64,000 nucleotides of DNA from Halanaerobium hydrogeniformans (GTDB lineage Bacteria; Bacillota; Halanaerobiia; Halanaerobiales; Halanaerobiaceae). A program made the position numbers and the translations under genes. The DNA lies in NCBI RefSeq assembly GCF_000166415.1, contig NC_014654.1:1612001-1676000 (forward strand), in the 5' to 3' direction. This document shows, piece after piece, positions 1-8,248 of this stretch (positions are counted from its first letter, which is position 1; every line of letters starts with the position of its first letter). Under the pieces are notes generated by a model. That model ran no database searches. It was not told the DNA's origin and was given only the letters and a program-made list of their open reading frames with translations.

Positions 1-143
1 GATTAACTAGAAAAGAAATATGATATTAGCTGTCATTGGATGATATTTCCATGATTAGCTACTGTTTAACAAATATTTCTTTTCTAATAACTTTATTATA
101 CACCTTTTTTTAAAAAAAGCAATAGTATTTAGACTACAATTGT

Positions 144-1355
144 TTAGAAATGTTGGAACATGTCAAACATTGGTGTAACTATGGAAACGGCAACAAAACC
201 AACCATTACAGCTAAAGCTACAATCATTAACGGTTCTATTAAAGAAATAGCTGCTTCTACATTGGCTTCTACCTGTCTGTCATAAAATCTTGATACCTTA
301 TTTAACATGGTTCCTATTGCTCCTGTTTCTTCACCAACTCTTAACATATGGACTACCATCGGTGGATATTCTCCACTTTTTTCTAAAGGAACCGATAAAC
401 TACTACCTTCTCTGACTTCAATTCTCGCATCTGTTATAATATCACTGTAAACCTTGTTTCCCACTACACCTTCAACAATGTTTAAAGAAGTTAAAAGATC
501 TACACCACTATCTATTAAAATAGCAAGAGTACTGGAAAAACGAGAGATATATACCTTACGCATCATCGGTCCGATTACCGGCACCTTTAAGATCCAGCTG
601 TCTGTTACCGCCTTACCCTGAGGTGTTTTCCTGTACCTGCTGAATAAAAAGATTAGGGCCAGCACTCCCAGTAATACAGCCCACCAGTAACTTTGAGCAA
701 ATGAACTAATTGCCAGCAGCATTCTGGTTGGCAGAGGTAGAGCTGTACCGAAATCCTGGAACATCCCCACAAACTGGGGCACAACCTGGGTTACCAAAAA
801 GATAACAACTATTAGACCAACCGATAAAATAACTGCCGGATAATAAAGGGCTGACTTTACCATGGAGTTGAGCTCATGCTGTCTGTCATAGTGATTGGCC
901 AGTTTGTTTAAAATAGTATCCAGGACACCACCGGATTCTCCAGCTCTGATCAGCTGAGAATAAAGTTCTGGAAATGAATCAGGGTGCTTAGAAACCGCAT
1001 CTGCTAGAGATACTCCTGTTTCCACATCATCTCTGACCTGCATCAAAACCTTTTTGAGATGTTTGTGATCACTCTGATCTGCTAAAATATTTAAAGCATC
1101 TACCAGAGAGATACCGGCATCGATCATAGCAGCAAACTGCTGACTGAACAGAGAAAGATCTTTAAGCTTAACCTTTTTGTGCAGTTTGAGCACTTCAGCT
1201 ATATCCATCGATTCTCTAACCTGGTTAATCTCTGTAATATAATAGCCCTTATCTCTCAGCTGTCTTGCAATCACAGATTTGTTTTCCGCTTCTATCGTAC
1301 CTTTAACTACATCTCCACTGCTGTTTTTCGCCTTATATTTAAATTGATTAGCCAT
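144..1355 (-). CDS. pilC: Type IV pilus inner-membrane platform protein PilC (GspF family)
   Basis: This 403-residue protein is the polytopic inner-membrane platform of a type IV pilus or type II secretion-like machine, on which the PilB and PilT motors act. It shows the duplicated T2SSF architecture: a cytoplasmic N-terminal segment (about 1-65), a first helical domain (about 70-190), and a second (about 270-390) with the repeated pattern of a Gly-rich 'GE.TG' turn. Hydrophobic spans lie near residues 170-190, 220-240 and 372-395. Length is typical for the family. It is the last of three genes in the pilB-pilT-pilC order, 20 bases after pilT, so it is probably co-transcribed. Pilin genes would be expected beyond the window start. 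Family assignment is firm; whether it makes a pilus or a competence pseudopilus cannot be told. Confidence 0.93.
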   Translation of the reverse strand: MANQFKYKAKNSSGDVVKGTIEAENKSVIARQLRDKGYYITEINQVRESMDIAEVLKLHKKVKLKDLSLFSQQFAAMIDAGISLVDALNILADQSDHKHLKKVLMQVRDDVETGVSLADAVSKHPDSFPELYSQLIRAGESGGVLDTILNKLANHYDRQHELNSMVKSALYYPAVILSVGLIVVIFLVTQVVPQFVGMFQDFGTALPLPTRMLLAISSFAQSYWWAVLLGVLALIFLFSRYRKTPQGKAVTDSWILKVPVIGPMMRKVYISRFSSTLAILIDSGVDLLTSLNIVEGVVGNKVYSDIITDARIEVREGSSLSVPLEKSGEYPPMVVHMLRVGEETGAIGTMLNKVSRFYDRQVEANVEAAISLIEPLMIVALAVMVGFVAVSIVTPMFDMFQHF

Positions 1356-1375
1356 TTTTACCTCCCTTCCGGGAT

Positions 1376-2446
1376 TTATCTTTCACCACTAATTTTTTTC
1401 TTAACATATTCTGGATCATCTGATCTTCTTACAGCTTCTTCATAGGCAATTTTACCCTGTTTATAGAGATCAACTAAATAATTATTCATCATTATCATTC
1501 CGTATTTACCACCGGTCTGCATAGCAGAAACTAATTGATGGGTTTTACCCTCTCTGATTATATTTCTGACAGCCGAGGTCGCAATCAAGATTTCTAGAGC
1601 AGCAACCCTCGACTTATTATCTGCACTTGGTAATAGCTGCTGAGAAATTATCCCGCTGATCGAAGAAGCAAGCTGGATTCTAACCTGCTGCTGTTGATGA
1701 GCAGGAAAAACATCGATAATTCTTTCCACTGTACTGGGAGCATCATTGGTGTGTAAAGTTGCCAGCACCAAGTGACCTGTTTCAGATGCTTCTAAAGCAA
1801 TACTGATGGTCTCTAAATCTCTCATCTCACCAACAAGGATTACATCTGGATCCTGCCTTAAAGCAGCTCTTAAACCATTGGCAAAACTTGTTGTATCAAA
1901 ACCGACCTCTCTCTGATGAATAATAGATTTATTATGACTGTGTAAATATTCGATCGGATCTTCTAAGGTAATAATATGAGATGGTTTGTTCTGATTTATG
2001 ACATTCAGCATAGAAGCTAAAGTTGTTGATTTACCACTCCCTGTAGGACCCGTACATAAAATAAGGCCTTTACGCTGCATGGATAATTTTTTTAAGATCT
2101 GGGGTAAACCCAGCTCATCAATAGTTGGAATCTCCTGGGGAATAATCCTTAAAGCCAGGGAAACCGAACCCCGCTGCTTATAGGCATTAACCCTGTAGCG
2201 GCAGTAGCCGGGAACACTATAGGAAAAATCAACCTCACCCTTATCTAAAAAGATCTCCCACTCTCTTTGATTCATAAAATCTTTTGCTATCTCTTTTACT
2301 TCATTAACTCCTAATTTTTCTGGATAGTCTTCATAATATTCTAGTTTACCATTATTACGGATAATTGGTTTGGTTTTACCGGTTAAATGGAGGTCAGAAA
2401 TAGCTGGTTCTTTAGATATCTCTTTCATCACATCTATAATTTCCAT
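1376..2446 (-). CDS. pilT: Twitching motility / pilus retraction ATPase PilT
   Basis: PilT is the hexameric ATPase that depolymerises type IV pili. The 356-residue protein has the PAS-like N-terminal domain followed by the RecA-like core. The Walker A motif GPTGSGKST lies at residues 133-141, the Asp box LEDPIEY near 161, Walker B DVILVGEMRD at 201-210, and the His box TLHTND follows. The GEMRD and 'HQREVG' motifs favour PilT over PilB. A strong ribosome site (GGAGG) lies 8-9 bases before the start. It sits between pilB and pilC with short gaps, so it is likely part of one transcript. Presence of PilT argues for retractile pili rather than a plain secretion system. Confidence 0.94.
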   Translation of the reverse strand: MEIIDVMKEISKEPAISDLHLTGKTKPIIRNNGKLEYYEDYPEKLGVNEVKEIAKDFMNQREWEIFLDKGEVDFSYSVPGYCRYRVNAYKQRGSVSLALRIIPQEIPTIDELGLPQILKKLSMQRKGLILCTGPTGSGKSTTLASMLNVINQNKPSHIITLEDPIEYLHSHNKSIIHQREVGFDTTSFANGLRAALRQDPDVILVGEMRDLETISIALEASETGHLVLATLHTNDAPSTVERIIDVFPAHQQQQVRIQLASSISGIISQQLLPSADNKSRVAALEILIATSAVRNIIREGKTHQLVSAMQTGGKYGMIMMNNYLVDLYKQGKIAYEEAVRRSDDPEYVKKKISGER

Positions 2447-2468
2447 AAAAAACGCCTCCTCCTGTACT

Positions 2469-4145
2469 TTAATGAATTACACTAACCAGTTCCTTATAAC
2501 TTGTCAGACCCTGTTTTAATTTGGCCTTACCATCATCTAACAAACCTGTCATACCCTGATCTCTAACATATCTTTTCATCTGAGGCTCATTCGCCCCTTC
2601 GGCAATCAGCTCCTCTAACTCTGGAGTAATTTCTACAACCTCCTGAATAGCAATCCTTCCTTTATAGCCATCTACACATTTTTCGCATTTACCGCTAGAA
2701 GGTCGCCAGAGGGTTTGGGTATCATTATCGAGGAACTTTCTTTCTTCTGCCCCGATTTCATATTCTTCTTTACAGCTGGGACAGAGTGTTCTTACCAGCC
2801 GCTGGGCAATAACACCGATAACGGTTGAGCCAACTAAATAACCGGGGATACCCATATCTGTTAATCTTGTAATTGCACTTACTGCATCATTTGTATGCAG
2901 GGTACTTAAAACAAGGTGACCGGTTAAAGCTGCTCTAATAGCAATTTCTGCTGTTTCTTCATCTCTAATCTCACCGACCATTACGATATCGGGATCCTGT
3001 CTTAAGATCGACCTTAAAGTTTTAGCAAAGGTCAAACCTGCTTTTACATTTGCCTGCACCTGATTTATACCTTCTATCTGGTATTCAACTGGATCCTCAA
3101 TTGTAACGATGTTTTTAGTTGGAGTATTGATCCTATTTAAAGCTGCAAAAAGGGTAGTTGATTTACCACTACCGGTAGGACCAGTTGCCAGTAATATTCC
3201 ATATGGTCTTTTAATTAACCTTTCAAAACGCTGCTGATTTTCTTCTCTAAACCCGAGCTTATTAATATTTAAAAGAGTATTATCCCTCATTAAAAGCCTG
3301 ATAACAACCTTTTCTCCGTGGATTGTCGGCAGGGTAGAAACACGCATATCGATCTGCATATTTCTAAAGGTCATCTGAACCCTACCATCCTGAGGTATTC
3401 TCCTTTTGGTAATATCAAGGTCAGCTAAGATCTTTAAACGGGAGATAAGTGCTGCCTGAGAATGCTTTGGGATCGACATCTCCTCATGTAAAACACCATC
3501 TACCCTGTAGCGAACCCTGACAATATTATTTAAAGGTTCAATATGAATATCACTTGCCTGATTTTGAATGGCCTGGGTGATGATCAGGTTTGTCAATCTA
3601 ACGATTGGTGCATCTTCTACCATCTGCCTTAACTGATCTATTTCGGGCTCTGTGTTCATCTCATCATATTTATTTAAACTGTCAAAAATCTCAGAAGTAT
3701 CTCCATCAACCAGGGTATAGATCTGGTTAAAAGAATCCATGATCTCAGAGTGAGGAGCAATCGAGATATGGACCTTCATCCCGGAATTAACCTCAATATT
3801 TTCTATTGCTACCAGATCGGTTGGGTCTTCAAGGGCAACCTTTAAAACACCATCCTCTACAGCATAAGGAACTGCATTATGCCGTGAAGCAATATTTTCT
3901 GATAGATATTGAGATAACTGAGTATTTAAAATATAATTTGAAAGATCTACTCTGGGGATTCCCAGCTGTATTTCCAGTACATCAACCAGTTCGTCTTCTT
4001 TAATATAACCTAACTCTGTCAGCACCTGGCCTAATTTCATCCCCATTTCATCCTGGAGAGAAAGTGCATCTTCCAGCTGTTCTCTTGTTATATATCCCCA
4101 TTCTAAAAGAAGATCTCCAATTCTCTGTTTGTGTTTTGGATTCAT
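2469..4145 (-). CDS. pilB: Type IV pilus assembly ATPase PilB (GspE family)
   Basis: PilB powers pilus extension from the cytoplasmic face of the inner membrane. The 558-residue protein starts with a MshEN/GspE N-terminal domain (about 1-150). The catalytic domain follows, with Walker A GPTGSGKST at 322-330, Asp box IEDPVEY near 349, Walker B DIVMVGEIRDE at 386-396 and His box TLHTND near 416. Four cysteines (455, 458, 487, 490) form the usual zinc site. It is the first gene of the pilB-pilT-pilC set. The 228-base upstream gap carries a sequence matching a sigma-H promoter, which suggests stationary-phase or competence-linked control. A GGAG ribosome site precedes the ATG. Confidence 0.94.
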   Translation of the reverse strand: MNPKHKQRIGDLLLEWGYITREQLEDALSLQDEMGMKLGQVLTELGYIKEDELVDVLEIQLGIPRVDLSNYILNTQLSQYLSENIASRHNAVPYAVEDGVLKVALEDPTDLVAIENIEVNSGMKVHISIAPHSEIMDSFNQIYTLVDGDTSEIFDSLNKYDEMNTEPEIDQLRQMVEDAPIVRLTNLIITQAIQNQASDIHIEPLNNIVRVRYRVDGVLHEEMSIPKHSQAALISRLKILADLDITKRRIPQDGRVQMTFRNMQIDMRVSTLPTIHGEKVVIRLLMRDNTLLNINKLGFREENQQRFERLIKRPYGILLATGPTGSGKSTTLFAALNRINTPTKNIVTIEDPVEYQIEGINQVQANVKAGLTFAKTLRSILRQDPDIVMVGEIRDEETAEIAIRAALTGHLVLSTLHTNDAVSAITRLTDMGIPGYLVGSTVIGVIAQRLVRTLCPSCKEEYEIGAEERKFLDNDTQTLWRPSSGKCEKCVDGYKGRIAIQEVVEITPELEELIAEGANEPQMKRYVRDQGMTGLLDDGKAKLKQGLTSYKELVSVIH

Positions 4146-4224
4146 AAAAATATCTCCTTAAAAAAATTTAATATTTTGTCGATTTTATTTTAAAAATGTA
4201 AATAATTGCTGATATGTTATATAT

Positions 4225-4249
4225 ATTCTCCAATTAAATAAATATTCCT
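4225..4249 (-). promoter_or_regulatory. Putative sigma-H promoter of pilBTC
   Basis: Reading the minus strand, AGGAATA (4243-4249) is followed after exactly 14 bases by GAAT (4225-4228), with purine-rich GGA just before it. This is the layout of the Bacillus spoVG sigma-H promoter (AGGAWWT, 14 bases, GAAT). No convincing sigma-A promoter was seen in the same gap. The match is direct; use by sigma-H is inference. Confidence 0.5.
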
Positions 4250-4373
4250 GCATAAATTTGACTGAAGTTCAAATTTATTTAAATTATTGCAAGTATCTAT
4301 ATATCAGTAATTATACAGCTTTTTTTAAAAAATTGCTATACTACTTTAGTGTAATCTTTTCTAATTGTCGAAT

Positions 4374-5267
4374 TTACTCGATTTCTATCATATCATTTAC
4401 TGCTGCTTCTGCAATCTTTTTCCACTTCTTTTTTTTGGGCATTTCTTTTGTCCAGAGTTTAAAGGCAGCTTCTGCCTGATAGATCAAGGTTGGTAGACCA
4501 TTCCCAATCTGAGCTCCTTTTTTTTCTGCTTCTTTTAGCAGTTCTGTTTTTAAAGGATTATAGATTAAATCCAGGACAAATTGATTTTCATTAATATATT
4601 CGGGATTGATAACTAATTTTTTTTCCATTTTATTGCTGTACATCCCGATTGGGGTTGTATTAATAATTAGATCTGCGTTTTTAATATCTTCTTTATACTC
4701 GCTTTCTTTTAAAGCAGCATAAGAAAATTCTGTTTTACTTTCTTTTTCTTTAAAAAGTTCAACCAGTTCAGCCGCATTTTCTAAGGTCCGGTTAATAATA
4801 GTAACCTCTGCCAGGTTAAGCTGAATCAGGGCAGCAATTACCGCTCTGGCAGCACCACCTGCACCGATAACTACAGCTTTTTTGTCTTTAACCACAAAAC
4901 CGGCCTCTTCTATCTGTCTTTGAAAACCGATCACATCTGTATTATAGCCGGTTAATCTTCCCCTTCTGTTTAAAACGGTGTTAACAGCACCCGCATCTCT
5001 GGCTAAAGAAGAAAACCCATTTAAATAGGGGATAATATCCTCTTTATAGGGGATGGTCACATTCCAGCCACCGAAGTTTAAATTTTTTAATGATTGAATA
5101 TAGTCTTCTAAAAGTTCTTTTTCTTTACATTCAAGCATCAAATAAATTGCATTGATATCTAAATCTCTAAAACCCGTGTTATGCAGTGATGGTGAAATAG
5201 AGTGACTTAATGTTTTACCTAAAAGTCCATATAATTTGGTTTCATTGTTTGGTATAAAAATGCTCAT
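4374..5267 (-). CDS. aroE: Shikimate dehydrogenase AroE
   Basis: AroE reduces 3-dehydroshikimate to shikimate with NADPH in the chorismate pathway. The 297-residue protein has the substrate-binding N-terminus with 'GKTLSHSISPSLHN', the catalytic Lys in 'NVTIPYKED', and the Rossmann motif GAGGAARAV near residue 138. 'NRT' follows the second beta strand and marks NADP preference, and 'NTTPIGM' is also present. Length is slightly above average for the family. It is not adjacent to other aro genes. A terminator-like hairpin lies only 30 bases upstream of its start, so its own promoter may overlap the end of the upstream gene. Confidence 0.93.
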   Translation of the reverse strand: MSIFIPNNETKLYGLLGKTLSHSISPSLHNTGFRDLDINAIYLMLECKEKELLEDYIQSLKNLNFGGWNVTIPYKEDIIPYLNGFSSLARDAGAVNTVLNRRGRLTGYNTDVIGFQRQIEEAGFVVKDKKAVVIGAGGAARAVIAALIQLNLAEVTIINRTLENAAELVELFKEKESKTEFSYAALKESEYKEDIKNADLIINTTPIGMYSNKMEKKLVINPEYINENQFVLDLIYNPLKTELLKEAEKKGAQIGNGLPTLIYQAEAAFKLWTKEMPKKKKWKKIAEAAVNDMIEIE

Positions 5268-5297
5268 TTCTATTCCTCCTATTTTTCATTTTAATTG

Positions 5298-5330
5298 CAA
5301 AAAACGCTGGTAGATAATCCAGCGCTTTTT
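5298..5330 (-). terminator. Intrinsic terminator after the Crp/Fnr gene
   Basis: On the minus strand CGCTGG and CCAGCG pair around an 8-base loop and are followed by a run of T. A run of A on the other side means it could act in both directions. It separates the Crp/Fnr gene from aroE. Confidence 0.75.
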
Positions 5331-5383
5331 AGATATGTATATTTTTTCTAAATCACCGGGCTTAATATTTAACTACTAAATTA

Positions 5384-6079
5384 TTAAAAAATAGTCTGCA
5401 GCTTTTCCCCCAATGATTCAAAATCTTTGATTATGATTTTTCTCTTTTTAATTGTGATCATACCATCATCTATAAAGCGGTTGATTAATTTTGTTACCGT
5501 GACCCTTGATGAGCCGATCAAGTTAGCAATTTCTTGATGGGTCAAAACAAGGTCAATTACTGTGCCTTCTCCTATCTCCCTGCCGAAATCTTCTGCCAGG
5601 CGTGATAAAAGACTGGCCAGTCTGCCGGCAGCATCCTGAAAGACCAGTTCGCGAACCTGACTTGTTAAAAGCCTTGTTTTTTTAGAAAGGGCTTCGATAA
5701 TTTTGATCGCCATACTCGGCCTTTTCATAATTATCTGCTCCATATCCTTCCAGGGAATTATTAAAAGCCTGGCTTCCTGGATGACCTCTGCTGTCAGAGG
5801 ATGAGGATCTTCATCAAAAAGAGAAAGTTCCCCGAAAATATCACCTTCCTGGAGAATTGTTAAAACCTTTTCTTTACCTTCAGCAGAAAGCATCGATAAT
5901 TTAACCTTACCATTTATCAAAAGGTATAATTTTTTTACACTGTCATTTTCAAAAAAAATAACCTCACCCTTTTGATAGTGTTTGGCATAGGATTTTTGGC
6001 ATATCATCTCTAATTCTTCTGATTCGAGATTTTGAAAAACTATTAGATCTTTTAAACACTGTTTAGTGGGTTCTTCCAT
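5384..6079 (-). CDS. Crp/Fnr family transcriptional regulator
   Basis: This 231-residue protein has an N-terminal cyclic-nucleotide-binding-type beta barrel (about 10-125, with 'GEVIFFENDSVKKLYLLINGKVKLS' and 'GDIFGELSLFDEDPHPLTAEV'). A dimerisation helix and a C-terminal winged helix-turn-helix follow (about 160-225, 'LTHQEIANLIGSSRVTVTKLINRF'). Residues of the PHLTA-like loop resemble the ligand pocket, but no cysteine cluster for an iron-sulphur centre is present, so it is unlike an oxygen-sensing Fnr. Ligand and targets are unknown. It is followed by its own terminator and preceded by a fur-like gene. Confidence 0.85.
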   Translation of the reverse strand: MEEPTKQCLKDLIVFQNLESEELEMICQKSYAKHYQKGEVIFFENDSVKKLYLLINGKVKLSMLSAEGKEKVLTILQEGDIFGELSLFDEDPHPLTAEVIQEARLLIIPWKDMEQIIMKRPSMAIKIIEALSKKTRLLTSQVRELVFQDAAGRLASLLSRLAEDFGREIGEGTVIDLVLTHQEIANLIGSSRVTVTKLINRFIDDGMITIKKRKIIIKDFESLGEKLQTIF

Positions 6080-6163
6080 AATTTAGACCTACCTCTCTGC
6101 ATAGATTCTTATTTGCTCTATATAGTATATTCTCTAAAGATAAAAAAACTCCTTGTTAATTAA

Positions 6164-6604
6164 TTATTTATCCCTGCAATCCCCACAGTAACCATAGAAC
6201 CTGAGCTTGTGTTCATCAATAGAAAAATCATATTTATCTTCCAGTTCTTTTTCAAAGTAGTCTATACCCTGATCACTAAATTCTACTAATTTTCCACAGC
6301 CTTTGCAGATTAAATGGTGATGGTGGTGATCTTTCAGATATAGTTCATATACTCTTGAATCATCATTAAAGTCAAGAATATGGATCAAATCCAGTTTTTC
6401 TAAAAGTTCTAGAGTTCTATAGATGGTTGCCATCCCGATTTCTGAGTCTTTTTCTTTAACAGCAGCAAAAAGATCTTCAGCATTAAAATGCCAGTTTTCA
6501 TTTTCAAGTATGGTCTCAACTATTATTTCCCTCTGTCTGGTAAATTTATAATTATTTTCTGCTAATTTAAGTTTAAATTTTTCTTTGAAATTTTTCATTC
6601 TCAC
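6164..6604 (-). CDS. Fur/PerR family metal- or peroxide-responsive repressor
   Basis: A 146-residue Fur-family protein with an N-terminal winged helix ('FTRQREIIVETILENENWHFNAEDLFAAVKEK...GMATIYRTLELLEKLDLI') and a C-terminal dimerisation and metal domain. The regulatory site shows five consecutive histidines in 'KDHHHHHLIC', and two CxxC pairs (CKGC and CGDC) form a structural zinc site. Whether it senses Fe, Zn, Mn or peroxide cannot be settled from sequence. It is transcribed divergently from the AbrB-like gene across a 194-base AT-rich gap. Confidence 0.87.
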   Translation of the reverse strand: MRMKNFKEKFKLKLAENNYKFTRQREIIVETILENENWHFNAEDLFAAVKEKDSEIGMATIYRTLELLEKLDLIHILDFNDDSRVYELYLKDHHHHHLICKGCGKLVEFSDQGIDYFEKELEDKYDFSIDEHKLRFYGYCGDCRDK

Positions 6605-6720
6605 ACCTCACTTTTTTGTCATTACTTATATTTTAACATAAAAAAAGCAAAAAATTAATAAGAAATTAAAATATGCGGTATAATTATCCAAAATTTACTT
6701 AAAAAAATAATCATTTACTA

Positions 6721-6749
6721 TTGACTATTCCAAATATTGATAGTATAAT
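6721..6749 (+). promoter_or_regulatory. Sigma-A promoter of the AbrB-like gene
   Basis: TTGACT (6721-6726), a 17-base spacer, and TATAAT (6744-6749). Transcription would start about 40 bases before the gene's ribosome site. Confidence 0.8.
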
Positions 6750-6798
6750 GAAATAAACAGAATAATTTGTCGAAATTTGTTAAGAAAGGAGTGGTAAT

Positions 6799-7050
6799 AT
6801 GAAATCTACTGGTATTGTCCGCAAAATTGATGATCTGGGTAGAATGGTAATTCCTATCGAGCTTAGAAAAACGATGAATATTAATAAAAAAGATCCAATG
6901 GAAATCTTTGTTGACGAAGAAAAAATAGTCTTGAAAAAATATGAACCAGCCTGCATATTCTGTGGAAGTGCAGATGACACTATAGAATATAAAGGTAGAA
7001 CCATCTGTGGAGTATGTATGGATAACATGAACGAATTAACTCAAGACTAA
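6799..7050 (+). CDS. AbrB/SpoVT-type transition-state regulator with C-terminal zinc motif
   Basis: An 83-residue DNA-binding protein with the swapped-hairpin AbrB fold at residues 1-50 ('MKSTGIVRKIDDLGRMVIPIE'...). The C-terminal tail carries two CxxC pairs (CIFC near 53 and CGVC near 74), likely binding zinc. Members of this family repress stationary-phase genes in Firmicutes. A sigma-A promoter and an AAGGAG ribosome site lie upstream, and a strong hairpin terminator lies downstream, so it is a single-gene transcript. The target genes are not known; the pilus operon with its sigma-H-like promoter is one possibility, by analogy with Bacillus. Confidence 0.88.
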   Translation: MKSTGIVRKIDDLGRMVIPIELRKTMNINKKDPMEIFVDEEKIVLKKYEPACIFCGSADDTIEYKGRTICGVCMDNMNELTQD

Positions 7051-7098
7051 AAATAAAAAAAACCATCTTTTACAAAAATTAAATCTTTTGTTAAAAAA

Positions 7099-7127
7099 AA
7101 TAGCACCATATGGTGCTATTTTTTTGC
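7099..7127. terminator. Bidirectional intrinsic terminator
   Basis: A perfect 22-base palindrome (AATAGCACCA/TGGTGCTATT around a central TA) is flanked by A-runs on one side and T-runs on the other. It lies between the convergent AbrB-like and SleB-like genes and can serve both. Confidence 0.9.
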
Positions 7128-7146
7128 TTTTAAACTTTAAAAATTA

Positions 7147-7836
7147 TTAACGAAGAAAAACATGTTCTCCGATTCTGGTTACAAAATCTCTTCTGGAAAT
7201 CCAGGCTGTATTTGTTGCTACATCCGGATTATAGAAAAAGATAGAACCTCTGGTCGGATCATAACCTAAAAGTGCAGCTCTTGCAGCGGCAATTTCGCTT
7301 TCTGTTGGATGATAATTTGCCTGTCCATCCATCAGACTGCTGAACTGACCTCTCTGAGTAACAACCCCTCTGATAGTATCGGGGAATTGATTACTCTCAA
7401 CCCTATTGATTATAACTGAGCCTACCGCAATCTTACCTTTAAAGCTTTCACCTCTAGCTTCTCCATATATAACTCTCGCAAGTAATATTATCTCATCTCT
7501 TGATATATTGTAATCATCATATATATCAAATTCTGGTATTATTTCGAATTCAGCTTCAGCAAAAACACCATCAGCCTTTAAATCATTATCACGCTGAAAG
7601 CCTTTTACTGCCTCAACTGTTGCATCTCCATATAATCCATCTAAACTGCTATTATAATAATTTAATTGTTTTAATTTCTGTTGTAATACTGCTACATCTA
7701 AACCTTCGTTTCCTCTACTCAGAGCTCTGCTGCCAAATTCATTTAAGTAATCAGCTTCTGCCTGATCTACATTTACGAAAGTAACCATTATGAGGAGAAT
7801 TAGAAGTGAGAATAAAATAGTTCTTTTTCTCAACAT
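7147..7836 (-). CDS. sleB: Secreted cell wall hydrolase, SleB family with peptidoglycan-binding domain
   Basis: The protein starts with a signal peptide (positively charged RKR, then a hydrophobic run ending near AEA). A PG_binding_1 domain follows (about 35-95, 'GNEGLDVAVLQQKLKQLNYY...GDATVEAVKGFQRDNDL'), then a Hydrolase_2 (SleB/CwlJ) catalytic domain ('ILLARVIYGEARGESFKGKIAVGSVIINRV') with the catalytic Glu in YGEARGE. SleB is a lytic transglycosylase that opens spore cortex, but similar proteins occur in non-sporulating Firmicutes. Two in-frame ATGs exist. The second (7836) is chosen because the GGGAGG ribosome site sits 9 bases before it but only 3 before the first (7842). Confidence 0.85.
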   Translation of the reverse strand: MLRKRTILFSLLILLIMVTFVNVDQAEADYLNEFGSRALSRGNEGLDVAVLQQKLKQLNYYNSSLDGLYGDATVEAVKGFQRDNDLKADGVFAEAEFEIIPEFDIYDDYNISRDEIILLARVIYGEARGESFKGKIAVGSVIINRVESNQFPDTIRGVVTQRGQFSSLMDGQANYHPTESEIAAARAALLGYDPTRGSIFFYNPDVATNTAWISRRDFVTRIGEHVFLR

Positions 7837-7950
7837 CAGCATATCCCTCCCTGTTGTTTCCTTATAATTATTTCTAAAATATATTTCCTCCTTAAATTTC
7901 TATGTGTTCACTTATTTCCTTATCAATAGTTATAATCAAATCTCACCCTT

Positions 7951-7979
7951 ATAATAAACAATAAATGAACTAAAGTCAA
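7951..7979 (-). promoter_or_regulatory. Sigma-A promoter of the SleB-family gene
   Basis: On the minus strand TTGACT (7974-7979), 17 bases, then TATTAT (7951-7956). The leader to the gene would be about 110 bases long. Confidence 0.65.
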
Positions 7980-8023
7980 ATGTTCTTTTTCAACAATTTA
8001 ACTGATTGTAATTAATTTAACAA

Positions 8024-8242
8024 TCATTCTTCTATTAATTCTACATAAAACTGATCTCCTAAATCTGCCATTACTTCTTTTACTTCTGCTTCGGTTCCTT
8101 CTGTAACATCTATCCAGATCTGACCTGGATTATCATGGTCAACATTGACGGTTCCTATACCTTCATAAGCCTTAATTATCATATCGATAAAGTTTATTTC
8201 TTTAGGATCAACCTTATACCTGATTTTTTTTGTATCTTTCAT
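8024..8242 (-). CDS. DUF4911-type small conserved protein
   Basis: A 72-residue acidic protein with an alternating alpha/beta pattern and no membrane span or catalytic motif. It resembles the short DUF4911 proteins found in Firmicutes next to U32 peptidase genes. It starts 6 bases after the U32 gene ends and is the last gene of that operon. Its N-terminus ('IRYKVDPKEINFIDMIIKAYEGIG') suggests a ferredoxin-like fold. Function is unknown. Co-transcription with the tRNA-modification pair makes an accessory role in that step a possibility, but that is inference. Confidence 0.6.
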   Translation of the reverse strand: MKDTKKIRYKVDPKEINFIDMIIKAYEGIGTVNVDHDNPGQIWIDVTEGTEAEVKEVMADLGDQFYVELIEE

Positions 8243-8248
8243 TATATT

